A DNA stretch of 64,000 nucleotides from Nyssa sinensis (Eukaryota; Streptophyta; Magnoliopsida; Cornales; Nyssaceae), in assembly GCA_008638375.1 (NCBI GenBank), contig CM018040.1, forward strand, positions 32,179,970 to 32,243,969. Reading direction: 5' to 3'. Numbering within the stretch: the first letter of the stretch is position 1; the number at the start of each line of letters is the position of its first letter. The translations under genes were made by a program, and so were the position numbers. This document shows, one piece after another, positions 54,319-64,000 of the stretch. The notes below the pieces were generated by a model. It searched no databases. It was not told the origin of the DNA and worked only from the letters and a program-made list of their open reading frames with translations.

Positions 54319-55986
54319 TGATAAGGGCATAATATTCAATATTTTTAATTCCTTTATATTTAGTTTTGTGACATATTTTCTGTTTTAGTGAGTTAATTAA
54401 TTTATTTATCGAATTAGGGAAGCATTAAAGGTAAAGAATAATATTGTGCAATTTTCAGTTTGTGGACAAATTCGACCTATGGAGCTTCACTTGAGATTTG
54501 AATGGTGTTAGAATTCGAGAATGAGGAAGTGGTCTTCATGAAGTTTTTAGAGGACATCTTTAGATTTTCAGAAAGGTCTAGTTTGCAAAAATCCGAGTTT
54601 TTTTGGGCCTCCAAACATTGTTTCAAAGACAGGCCTGGAAAGCTGATTTCCTGTCTGACCAGAAAAATTCAATAGGTTATAACTTGAGTTTCCAGAGTCC
54701 AAATTAGGTGATTCAAAATCCTAAAGTTATCTACTCATCCAGGGCTACAACTTTCATAAAGATACCAAATCATGATTCAGTCATTTTCGGATAGAAAAAC
54801 AGCTCACAATGTCAAGTAGAATGACTGAAGAAAAAAAGAAAATAAAAGAAAGTCAACAAGTGGGCTGACCATGAAGAAGCGCACGGCTGGAGCAAGGCCA
54901 AATGAAGAAAAGAATAGAAAAATAAAGGAAAGAAAATTCAAAGAAGAAAAAAATCTAAAGAAAGAAAAGAAAAGAAGAGTAGGGTCCCAGGACTTGGCGT
55001 ATGAAAAGAAAAAAACCTAAGGGCTTAAGCTGATTTTTACAACGCGGCTGCCTAGAACAGAGAGGGGAGTTGGGCGACAGAAGAGTGTGCGGCACTGCAA
55101 TAGAGCAGAGGCAACGGAATAGAAGAGTTTGAGATACAAAAATAATTTAGTAGTTTTATTTTATTATTCAAGTATGTTAGGCTAGATTTTTCAATTCAGT
55201 TCTAGGGGATTTTGAACCCTCATTGTCAGTTTAATGGTTGAATCAATTCAGTAACGTTATTTCTCCCTTTTTCTTATGAATCTGTTCATGATAATCTGTT
55301 TTAATTGTTTTATTGATATTTGACTTGATTGATTTAATTAAGGCCTGGTAAATTGATCAGATTATTATCAATTGCTAGATTCGGGAAGTATATTACGTAA
55401 TTGATATGGTTCCTAATCAATTGTGGCAAATAGTGATAAATGATTGTGGACAAGCTTTTGTTTATTGTTATGATTATTATGATCTGAGTTAAATAGTCCG
55501 AGCTTGTGTGATTATTGCTTCAGAATAATCTAATTTCCTAGATATTAATGCTGCCATTATATTAAATTTAGAGAGCTTGTTCTAAATTGTCTAATGGTTA
55601 GAATCTAATGGAGAACTTGTTTCATTAGTGAGGAATTAAGGGGAATTTAGGGTAGCAGAGTTTGTTATTACCTAGGATTATTAGATTCATTAAAGGGTAG
55701 AATAATGTTAAAATTGATTGATTGTTCCATTAACTGTGAGGGTAAGATTGAACCGAAGAACTGAAGTTTTAATTCATTGAGTTCAGTTATTAATTTGCTT
55801 TTCAATCATAATTAGTTTGATCAAAATTCCAACCCCCCCCATTTATTGTTTTGTTATTAATTGAATTTTAGTTTAGAATTGGTCAGAATAAATAAAAAAT
55901 AAATTGTGGACACTTTCTGTGGGTTCGACCCTTACTCATCTAGCTACTGTGTTTATTGTGTTAAGAAGTAAGGTTATTTATTTTTG
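54319..55986 (+). repeat. 5' LTR of element I, lacking its last ~23 bases
   Basis: Starts TGATAAGGGCATAA and follows the 3' LTR to GTAAGGTTATTTATTTTTG. The terminal piece (GTGTTAACGAAGCGCTTCCA in the 3' LTR) and the primer-binding site are missing, replaced by 70 bases of ATTTATTTTT-type sequence up to the gag ATG. Confidence 0.85.
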
Positions 55987-56058
55987 ATTTATTTTTATTT
56001 TATTTTATTTTTATTATTTTTTGATTTATTTTTGCTTATTTTTATTTATTTTTGGTTT

Positions 56059-57538
56059 ATGACTCAATCTTCTCAATTTGACGAATTAAGATTTGATCCA
56101 GAAATTGAGAAAACCGCACGAAGGTTGAGAAAAGAGACTCGGCAAGCCCAAATTGCAACTACAAATTTTGAAAAAGCTAACAGTTCATTCAGTGATTCAG
56201 AAGAGGAAGATATGGCTGCTCCTAATAACAATAGGGCTGCTAGGACTTTGATGGAGTTAGCTGCTCCTAATTTAAATCAACAGCCATTGTGTATTGAGTA
56301 TCCTGACTTAACTGCTACTTTTGAATTGAAATCAGGACTAATACATCTTTTGCCTACCTTTCATGGTCTTACAGGTGAAGATCCATATAAGCATTTGAAG
56401 GAATTCCATGTGGTATGTTCTAGCACTGAAGTCTCAAGGAATAACAGAGGAACAGATAAAGCTTAGGGCTTTTCCATTCTCATTGGCAGACTTGGCATAG
56501 GATTAGTTATATTACCTTCCTTCCGGATCAATACAGACATGGAATGAGACGAAGAGGCTATTTTTGGAAAAATATTTTCCTACTTCTAAGGTTAATAATA
56601 TAAGGAAAGAGATATGTAGCATCAGACAATATAATGGAGAATCTCTTTACGAGTATTGGGAGAGGTACACTGAAGTTATGTTCGAAGCTGTCCACCACAC
56701 CAAATTGATGATCAACATTTAATTCAATATTTTTGTGAGGGGCCATCGCCAATGGATAGAAGTATGATAGATGCTACTAGTGGAGGAGCATTGGTTGAAA
56801 AGACCCCAAATGCTGCTAGGAATTTGATTTCAAACATGGCAGCCAACTCACAACAATATGGAACCAGAATGGAGCATACACCTAAAAAGGTGAATGAGGT
56901 AAGTACTTCTAACATTGAACGTCAAATTTCTGATTTAACTGCTATGGTTCGTCAAATGGCTTGTAGAGAACATGCCAGCAGCAAAAGTGTGTGGAATTTG
57001 TTCGTTGTTAGGACATAATACAGATGTGTGTCCAACATTGCAAGAAGATGAAACTTTTCAGCAAGCTAATGCAGTGGGAAATTTCCCAGGACAACCCCAG
57101 TGTCGATATGATCCCTACTCTAATACTTACAATCCAGGATGAAGAGATCATCCCAATTTGAGCTATGGAGGAAATAGGCAACCAATGCAGAATGCTTTTC
57201 CAAATAGGCAGCCCGATTTTCAACAGGTTCAATAGCAGTATCCACCCAAACAAGCAGTTCCTTCCAGTTTTGGAACATCTCTTGAGGATATGTTTAAAAC
57301 CTTCATGACTTATATGCAGCAATTCCAACAAGAGACAAGGACTTCCATACAGAATCTGGAGAATCAGGTAGGTCAGCTTGCTACCACAGTTGGTCGTTTG
57401 GATTCTCAAGGCTCAGGTAAGTTACCTTCTCAAACTATTATTAATCCAAGAGAGAATGCAAGTGCTATAACATTGAGGAGTGACAAACAATTGGAAGTAC
57501 CAAAATCCACTGATGTAGTTGTTGAAAGAGGAGACTAA
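56059..57538 (+). pseudogene. Athila-type gag of element I
   Basis: ATG at 56059 ('MTQSSQFDELRFDP'); the upstream in-frame ATG at 55984 only adds a run from T-rich DNA. Landmarks: 'FELKSGLIHLLPTFHGL', 'DPYKHLKEFHVVCSS', frameshift about 56430, 'TWNETKRLFLEKYFPTS', 'RQYNGESLYEYWERY', then from 56752 'MDRSMIDATSGGALVEKTP' and 'NLISNMAANSQQYGTR', and a tail 'TSIQNLENQVGQLATTV'. These are the characteristic plant Athila Gag motifs. At least three frame breaks. Confidence 0.88.
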
Positions 57539-57616
57539 AAAGGAGGCAGAAATATCTAAGGTAATTCCTATTCCTTTTATTCAAGTTAAGACTAACCCCC
57601 TACCTTTTTCATACAA

Positions 57617-58223
57617 ATGTCAAGGTCTAAGAAGGAGGAGCAAGAGAAAGAAATTTTAGAGACATTCCGCAAGGTAGAGGTGAATATTCCTTTGCTAGAT
57701 GCAATTAAGCAAGTGGTAAGGTCTGCAAAGTTTTTGAAAGAATTATGCACTAACAAACGGAAATTAAGAGATGATGAGAAGGTAAGTGTAGGGGAGAATG
57801 TGTCAGCAGTTCTTCAAAGAAAGCTCCCCCTTAAGAGTAAAGATCCAGGTATGTTCACCATTCCATGTAGAATAGGTAATACTAGATTTGAAAGAGCCAT
57901 GTTAGATTTAGGAGCTTCTATTAATGTCATGCCACGATCTGTTTATGCTTCTTTAAATCTTGGTTCTTTGAAAAAAAACTGGTGTTATTATATAGTTGGC
58001 TGATCGTACTAATGCATACCTTGAAGGGGTGATTGGGGATGTGTTAGTGCAGGTGAATGAATTAATATTTCCTACGGATTTTTACATTGTGGATATGGAT
58101 GATGATACATCTCCTAATCCTCCACATATTTTATTGGGAAGGCCATTCTTGAAAACAGTTAGAACAATGATTGATGTGCATAATGGTACCTTGATCGTGA
58201 AATTTGATGGTGAAAAGATCTAA
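57617..58223 (+). pseudogene. Protease region of element I
   Basis: 'PLLDAIKQVVRSAKFLKELC' and 'GMFTIPCRIGNTRFERAMLD' lead to 'LDLGASINVMP', the aspartic-protease site with DLG in place of DTG as usual in this group. After a frameshift near 57990, 'DFYIVDMDDD' and 'ILLGRPFLKTVRTMIDV' complete the domain. 58224-58390 then jumps to Athila 3' non-coding sequence (GCTTGAGAGGCAACCCAAG near 58391). Confidence 0.85.
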
Positions 58224-59482
58224 TTCAACATTTATGAAGCCATGAGGTATCCTAGTGATATTAATCATGTTTTTGCTGTTGATGTTATTAACTCTTTCGT
58301 GTAGGCATTTTTTGACCAAACAAGTAAGGAAAATTTGGAAGTAGGTTGAGGAGCGAGTTGTTGGGCAAACGACGTGAAACAAATGCGCTGCTTGAGAGGC
58401 AACCCAAGAAACCAGATTTGAATTTCTTTCCCTTTTTCTTTTTATTTTTGTCAATTTTTTTTCCTTTGCATAATTATCTTACGTTAGGTACAATGTAAGG
58501 TTTAAGTGTGGGGGAGAGGATTTAAACTTTGTTTACTTTATTTGTGTTGCTGAATTTTTTTTTTAAAAAAAAAAACAAAAAAAAATTAAAAAATAAAAAA
58601 ATGTTTGTGTGCGGAATTGGATGGTTTTATTTGGGTTTTATTTGGCTAAGCTCTTGAAGGTCGCCAATGAATGTGTGAGAATTAATGCGGACTTGTAGGT
58701 TTTGGTTGATGTTTAATTAATTGATGAATAATAATGACCAAGTCACAATCCACAATTGAACTGTCGAAAACTGATTTGTTTTTATATGCATGAGTGCTTG
58801 AGTATGAGATACATGTTTTATTAGCTAAGTTGTATGGGTGTCTAACTATGTGCATTGGTTTCAAGACTTAGAACTTGCTTAACTACTCATTTTGTTTTCT
58901 AATTATGAAGCTATGTTTGAGAAGTGAAAAAAAAAGTAAGTAAATCATGTGGTGGGTTGAGATGGAGCGTAAAACGCACTCACTCATAAACACATGCATA
59001 AAGTGAGATGGAGCGTAAAACGCACTCACTGGTGGGTTGAGATGGAGCATAAAACGCACTCAATCAAATATGCATGCAAAAGGTGAGAGGGAGCATAAAA
59101 TGCACTCACCTAAAAAGGAAAAAAAAAAAGTAATTGTGTGAAAAGTAATAGTGGAAGAGCCATGTTTCGAGTCTTGAAATGGTGTGCATAGTTGTTCTCC
59201 CATGTGGACTTAGTTGTGTATTCATGTTGATCATAGGAAAGGTACTTGCATGCATACATTTGAATTTTGAAATTGTTTTGTGAAAAATGACAAGGTTGTT
59301 GTTGTAAATTGATTGATGGAGTATTAACCAAATTCTTGCTAGTCTTAGCATTAATTTTCATGGATGAGCTACTGAACTTAAGACCTTTGAAAGTTTGGTT
59401 GAATGGATTAAAGTGAACCTTTTGTTTTATTCACAATTTTTGTTTACACGAGGACGTCTAAAAACTAAGTGTAGGGAAAATT
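58224..59482 (+). other. 3' non-coding region of element I
   Basis: Holds AAGTGTGGGGGAGAGG (58504-58519), the polypurine-like signature common in Athila elements, an A-rich run at 58564-58602, the hairpin repeats at 58957-59109 and a final purine run AAGTGTAGGGAAAATT before the 3' LTR. No ORF of note. Confidence 0.65.
58957..59109 (+). repeat. Four-unit hairpin repeat in element I
   Basis: Cores at 58957, 59003, 59037 and 59082. Inner arms around AAA: GCGT/ACGC (units 1, 2), GCAT/ACGC (unit 3), GCAT/ATGC (unit 4); outer arms GTGAG/CTCAC in the better units. Unit 4 restores the pairing that unit 3 lost. Confidence 0.8.
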
Positions 59483-61173
59483 TGATAAGGACATAATATT
59501 CAATATTTTTAATTCTTTATATTTAATTTTGTGACATATTTTCTATTTTAGTGAGCTAATTAATTTATTTATTGAATTAGGGAAGCATTAAAGGTAAAAG
59601 AATAATATTGTGCAATTTTTAGTTTGTGGACAGATTCGACCTATGGAGCTTCACTTGAGATTTGGATGGTGTTATAATTCGAGAATGAGGAAGTAGTCTT
59701 CATGAAGTTTTTAGAGGACATCTTGGGATTTTCAGAAAGGTCTAGTTTGCAAAAATCCGAGTTCGTTTGGGCCTCCAAACATTGCTTCAAAGACAGGCCT
59801 GAAAAGCTGATTTCCTGTCCGACCAGCAAACCTTCAATGGGTTATAACTTGAGTTTCCAAAGCACAAATCAAGTGATTCAAAAGCCTGAAGTTATCTACT
59901 CATCTAGGGATAAAACTTTCATGAAGATCACAAATCAAGATTCAGTCAGTTTTCGGATAGAAAAACAGCTCACAAGTTCGAGTAGAATGGCTGAAGAAAA
60001 AAAGAAAATAAAAGAAAGTCAACAAGTGGACTGACCATGAAGAAGCGCACGGCTGGAGCAAGGCCAAATGAAGAAAAGAATAGAAAAATAAAGGAAAGAA
60101 AAGTCAAAGAAGAAAAAAAGCTAAAGAAAGAAAAGAAAAGAAGAGTAGGGGCCCAGGACATGGCGCATGAAAAGAAAAAAACCTAAGGGCTTAAGCTGAT
60201 TTTTACAACGCGGCTGCACAGAACAGAGAGGGGAGTTAGGCGGCAGAAGAGTGTGCGGCGATGCAATAAAGCAGAGGCGGTGGAACAGAAGAGTTTGAGA
60301 TGCAGAAATAATTTATTTGTTTTATTTTATTATTCAAGTATGTTAGGCTAGATTTTTCAATTCAATTCTAGGGGATTTCGAACCCTCATTGCAGTTTAAT
60401 GATTGAATCAATTCAGTAACGTTATTTCTTCCCTTTTTCTTATGAATCTGTTCATGATAATCTGTTTTAATTGTTTTATTGATATTTGATTTGATTGATT
60501 TAATTAAGGCCTGGTAAATTGATCAGATTATTATCAATTGCTAGATTCGGGAAGTATATTACGTAATTGATATGGTTCCTAATCAATTGTGGCAAATAAT
60601 GATAAATGATTGTGGACAAGCTTTTGTTTATTGCTATAATTATCATGACCTGAGTTAAGCAGTCCGAGCTTGTGTGATTGTTGTTTAGAATAATCTAATT
60701 TCCTAAATATTAATGCTTCCATTATATTAAATTTAGAGAGCTTGTTCTAAATTGTCTAATGGTTAGAATCTAATGGAGAGCTTGTTTCATTAGTGAGGAA
60801 TTAAGGAGAATTTCGGATAGCAGAGCTTGTTGTTACCTAGGATTATTAGATTCATTGAAGGGTAGAATAATGTTAAAATTGATTGATTGTTCCATTAATT
60901 GTGAGGGTAAGATTGAACCGAAGAACTGAGGTTTTAATTCATTGAGTTCAGTTATTAATTTAGTTTTCAATCGTAATTAGTTTGATCAAAATTTCAACCC
61001 CCCCATTTATTGTTTTGTTATTAATTGAATTTTAGTTTAGAATTGGTCAGAATAAATAAAAAATAAATTGTGGACACTTTCTGTGGGTTCGACCCTTACT
61101 CATCTATCTACTGTGTTTATTGTGTTAAGAAGTAAGGTTAATTTATTTTTGGAGTGTTAACGAAGCGCTTCCA
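59483..61173 (+). repeat. 3' LTR of element I
   Basis: TGATAAGGACATAA to GCGCTTCCA, 1691 bases, ends in CA and is followed by the target duplication GTTCT. Confidence 0.9.
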
Positions 61174-61178
61174 GTTCT

Positions 61179-62420
61179 TACTTCTCGAGACCTCTTTTCA
61201 CAAATCAGACTCCATGGTTGAGTCCGGAATGCTTGAAATAATAAAAATTCCCTATTCTTTTATTTTAATCAGAGTCCGTTTGACTACTTTTTGACTTAGT
61301 GGTATTTTCATAATTTTTTTATTATTTTTAATTAATTAATTAAATTAATATTTTATTCTGGGGGGTCAAATCATAATAATTAAAAGTTCAGGGTCAAATT
61401 GTAATTTCCAAAACTTTTGCTTTCTTTTGTAATTTCAGAAAACCTTATCCTAACTAAGGATAGCCAAACACTGGATATCCACGGAACAGGGATAGGATAT
61501 CCCTATTCCTATTTCAGCTTCAATTTCAATTTCTTATCCGTGTTACCAAACACTCCCAATTCAATTTTAAAAACTTTTAAACTTAAGTAATACTGCGCCA
61601 TTTTGATTACCCGTTTCTGTTTCGGTTGGGTCCCGACCTAGGTCCGACCCATGACCCGAACCCAAACCCTAAACCAACAGCCTTCTTCCTTGTTTTTTCG
61701 GTGAGTCTCCGGTAGGTTTCCATCGCCATCTTCGGCGACGGCGACCAAATTTCAGTCGAATTTTAATGCTTTCTAAATGCCATTTTCTTCTATTTTTTGT
61801 AGGGATCTCATTCCTAGGTTTAGGTTTCTATTTGCTTCACTAGAACCCCACGAAATGAGGGAAAATCGTGGCTTCGGCCAACTGGTTTTTCTTCATTTTC
61901 TGCACTTAATAGGATGATTTCTAGGTCATTAAATTAACATTTTATGCATAAAATATCAATGAATTTCAAGATGCACTAAGATCTGTAAATGGGATTTTCT
62001 CACTGGTTTCTGAACCATTTTAAATGATTCTTTTTGCTTTTGAATCTACGTTTCATGCTTAATATGGCCTAACCATTAGATCTAACTACTATTCTTTAAC
62101 TTTTAAAAACAGAACCTTAGACTTACCTAAATTTTCTGATTTTTCTTGGTGCAATGCCTTCTTTTACTTCTATGTTCCTCTTGGCTTACTCCTGATTCTT
62201 CCCAATTAATTTCTCAACTTTTGACAGTGCTTACAGCCTCTAAATCTTTCTGTTATCCTTATCCCACGTACCATGTATATATATATACACACACACACAC
62301 ACACTTCACTGCCCTTGTCACTTTTCTCTCAACCCTACGCCCCTCAAGCCCTCAATCTTGACTTTAAATTCTAATCTCTTTTAGCAAATGCAGCCTTTCA
62401 TTTATGGTAAAAGAGATATT

Positions 62421-62456
<36 letters not shown>

Positions 62457-62967
62457 CACACCTACCAATACACACACTAATATACAACTGTTACACACAC
62501 ACACACATATATATATATATATTACTTGGCAGCTTCTGTTTTTTTTTTTTTTTTTCTTTTCTTCCTTTATTTCTTTTTCTTTTCTTGTATTGATATTTTA
62601 AATACACATATATATACTATACTATATTATATATATGCATGTATAATTATATATTTCATACCTATACATATACATTCATATATATATATATATACAAATT
62701 TTTGGGCACGCATACATGCACTAATATTTCATGAGCTATGCATGTGTATATATGTATACATGCATGCATGCATTACGAGGCATAGTTCTGGGTTGCTCGG
62801 GAATGGCTCGGTACTGACTGTATAACTGACATTGTTCACATACTAAAATCGTGCAAGGCATTTGGTATAATGATATAGAGTTTTAAACAGTTCGATTTAT
62901 AACTAATAGTACACTGCTCGACCCGATCTACTTCGGTATACGTGCTAACCTGGATCAGGGTATTACA
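61179..62967 (-). repeat. LTR F, reversed, second part (5' end)
   Basis: Continues from 54318. GGACTC-type motif at 61205-61225 (GACTCCATGGTTGAGTCC), AT block 61320-61350, TA/CA blocks 62275-62700, terminus GGGTATTACA at 62967. No tRNA-like module seen here. Total F LTR about 3.3 kb. Confidence 0.82.
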
Positions 62968-62985
62968 TTTTTTCCCCCTTAAAAT
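62968..62985 (-). other. Polypurine tract of element F
   Basis: Minus strand TTAAGGGGGAAAAAA directly before the LTR start, confirming minus orientation of F. Confidence 0.75.
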
Positions 62986-63032
62986 AAGATTGTTCCCAAA
63001 CTTAGTACATACTAAGGTGGAAAACGTAGCTA

Positions 63033-63519
63033 CTAAGATGAAAATATCTGAGGATACTTGGCGCGTATATCATCCTCTCGCACCCAAATAGCTTCCTCTA
63101 TCTGGTGATGCTTCCACAGAACTTTAACTAAAGAAATAGTCTTGTTCCGTAAAACCTGATCTCGACGGTCCAGAATCTGCATTGGGTGCTCTTTGTAACT
63201 CAAATTCTCTTGGACGCCTAATGGCTCGTGCTCTACTACTTGATCGACATTCTGTACACACTTCCTCAACATCGAAACGTGAAACACACTGTGTACATGT
63301 GACAACTCTGAAGGTAAGGCAAGTTGGTAAGCTATTGGCCCGACCCTTTTTGTGATCCTAAAGGGTCCAATGTATCTCGGCGCTAGCTTTCCCTTCTTGC
63401 TGAACCTTACTACACACCTCGTGGGTGATACCTTCAAGAACACGTAGTCACCTACTGCGAACTCTAACTCTCGTCTGTGAGCATTTGCATAGCTCTTCTA
63501 TCGGCTCTGAGTAGTTAGT
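63033..63519 (-). pseudogene. C-terminal integrase / chromodomain of element F
   Basis: Minus strand, reading down from 63519: '[18 protein letters not shown]', '[19 protein letters not shown]', '[18 protein letters not shown]', and at the end '[19 protein letters not shown]' then '[11 protein letters not shown]' with stop at 63033. This is the standard end of plant chromovirus Pol, integrase tail plus chromodomain. A TAG interrupts at about 63503. Upstream pol is separated by LTR G. Less decayed than A. Confidence 0.88.
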
Positions 63520-64000
63520 TGTCACGACCCGAAACCCACCCTATGCGGATCTCGTGTCGCGGGGCCGACCCGAAGGCCGTCCCTACTTTTTCCATTCCTG
63601 TATCATAGTACTAATATGTAAAGTACTAAAACCTCAAAACAATAACAGCGGAAGTCTTATCAGTAATAGTACATCAGCGGAAGTCTTTCAATACACAATG
63701 TTAGCGAAAGTCTTTACAATACATAGTATGGTTCTACATAAATAAATTAAGAACCAACATGACCAGCACCCGAGGGCGGTGAATACATGGGAGAACTAAA
63801 ACATAAACTGATGCATTTCCTCACATGTCCTTCTATGTCTTTAAACTCCTATCGGGGTTTCGCGGCATCAGTACCTGAAATGGGGGTGAGAAGGGTGGAA
63901 TGAGCTACAAGAGCCCAGCAAGTAAATACAGATCTCTGACACTGGTATCGAGGATCATAAAAGAATATGAATCCAAGAATAAGAATATGATAGCCGATCA
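63520..64000 (-). repeat. LTR G, reversed, 3' end only (runs off the window)
   Basis: Starts TGTCACGACCCGAAACCC inside F pol; TTAGT (63515-63519) would be the target duplication. Acceptor-like CCATTTCAG|GTAC at 63875 (minus) matches the other LTRs. Near 63640-63720 'AGCGGAAGTCTT' recurs three times (64-base region), a small local repeat. Confidence 0.8.

Larger units (their letters stand above)
54319..61173 (+). mobile_element. Element I, Athila-like non-autonomous retrotransposon (gag-protease only)
   Basis: 6,855 bases with GTTCT on both sides (54314-54318 and 61174-61178). LTRs 54319 to about 55986 and 59483-61173 are nearly identical. The interior holds Athila-type gag and protease and then the usual 3' non-coding sequence; RT, RNase H and integrase are absent. 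It therefore could only move with enzymes of a relative. Confidence 0.9.

Noticed and set aside
55984..56058. Hydrophobic N-terminal extension of gag in element I resembling a membrane segment
   Set aside because: It is the reading of ATTTATTTTT repeats that replaced the primer-binding site; gag starts at 56059.

Overview
This window is nuclear DNA from a flowering plant with a repeat-rich genome. Plant signatures include chromovirus-type Ty3/gypsy elements primed by initiator tRNA-Met, Tat-lineage elements with a second RNase H and an antisense ORF, Athila-type gag, and an intron-free F-box/LRR gene of the VFB/SKIP2 type. I cannot name the species. About nine tenths of the window is nested LTR retrotransposon sequence, and the F-box/LRR gene (25111-26823, minus) is the only host gene I can support. 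All family names rest on reading motifs, not on database searches.

Layout, using letters for elements. K (Tat-like, plus) supplies 1-2025 and 17149-17796. Inside its LTR sits A (2026-17148), a decayed chromovirus, and inside A's gag sits B (5363-9513), a reversed solo LTR with a perfect CAGAG target duplication: a three-level nest. J (17797-18525) is a reversed LTR fragment. C (18786 to about 24715) is a 4.3-kb LTR, leader and intact gag cut off at the gag end. Then come the F-box gene, a repeat-bearing intergenic stretch (26824-30522) and D (30523-50088), a long-LTR element with a non-coding 2.8-kb interior. H (36825-48327, minus) is a complete Tat-like element with perfect TTATT duplications, nested in D's 3' LTR. 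E (50089-52823) and F (52826 onward) are reversed long LTRs. F carries an Athila-like gag-only element I (54319-61173, perfect GTTCT duplications) in its LTR, then a pol tail (63033-63519) broken by another reversed LTR, G (63520 to the window end).

A, B, C, D, E, F, G and J share one LTR architecture: TGTAATA start, ACA end, 3.3-4.3 kb where complete. Three features recur in them and are not explained by standard LTR annotation: (1) antisense tRNA-like modules with pol III A and B boxes, (2) a roughly 0.9-1.1-kb intron-like interval with conserved donor and acceptor, and (3) a repeat of about 143-150 bp centred on a self-complementary GGACTC...GAGTCC motif. In C, the leader between primer-binding site and gag has four hairpins with a constant GTATGGG(A/G) loop and stems that vary with compensation, which resembles an RNA packaging or dimerisation signal. 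The 3' non-coding parts of H and I each have short tandem repeats whose units are hairpins with compensatory changes. H also carries two plus-strand transcription units, opposite to its own gag-pol, each with a TATA box: a three-exon gene and a small decayed gene with a downstream AATAAA.
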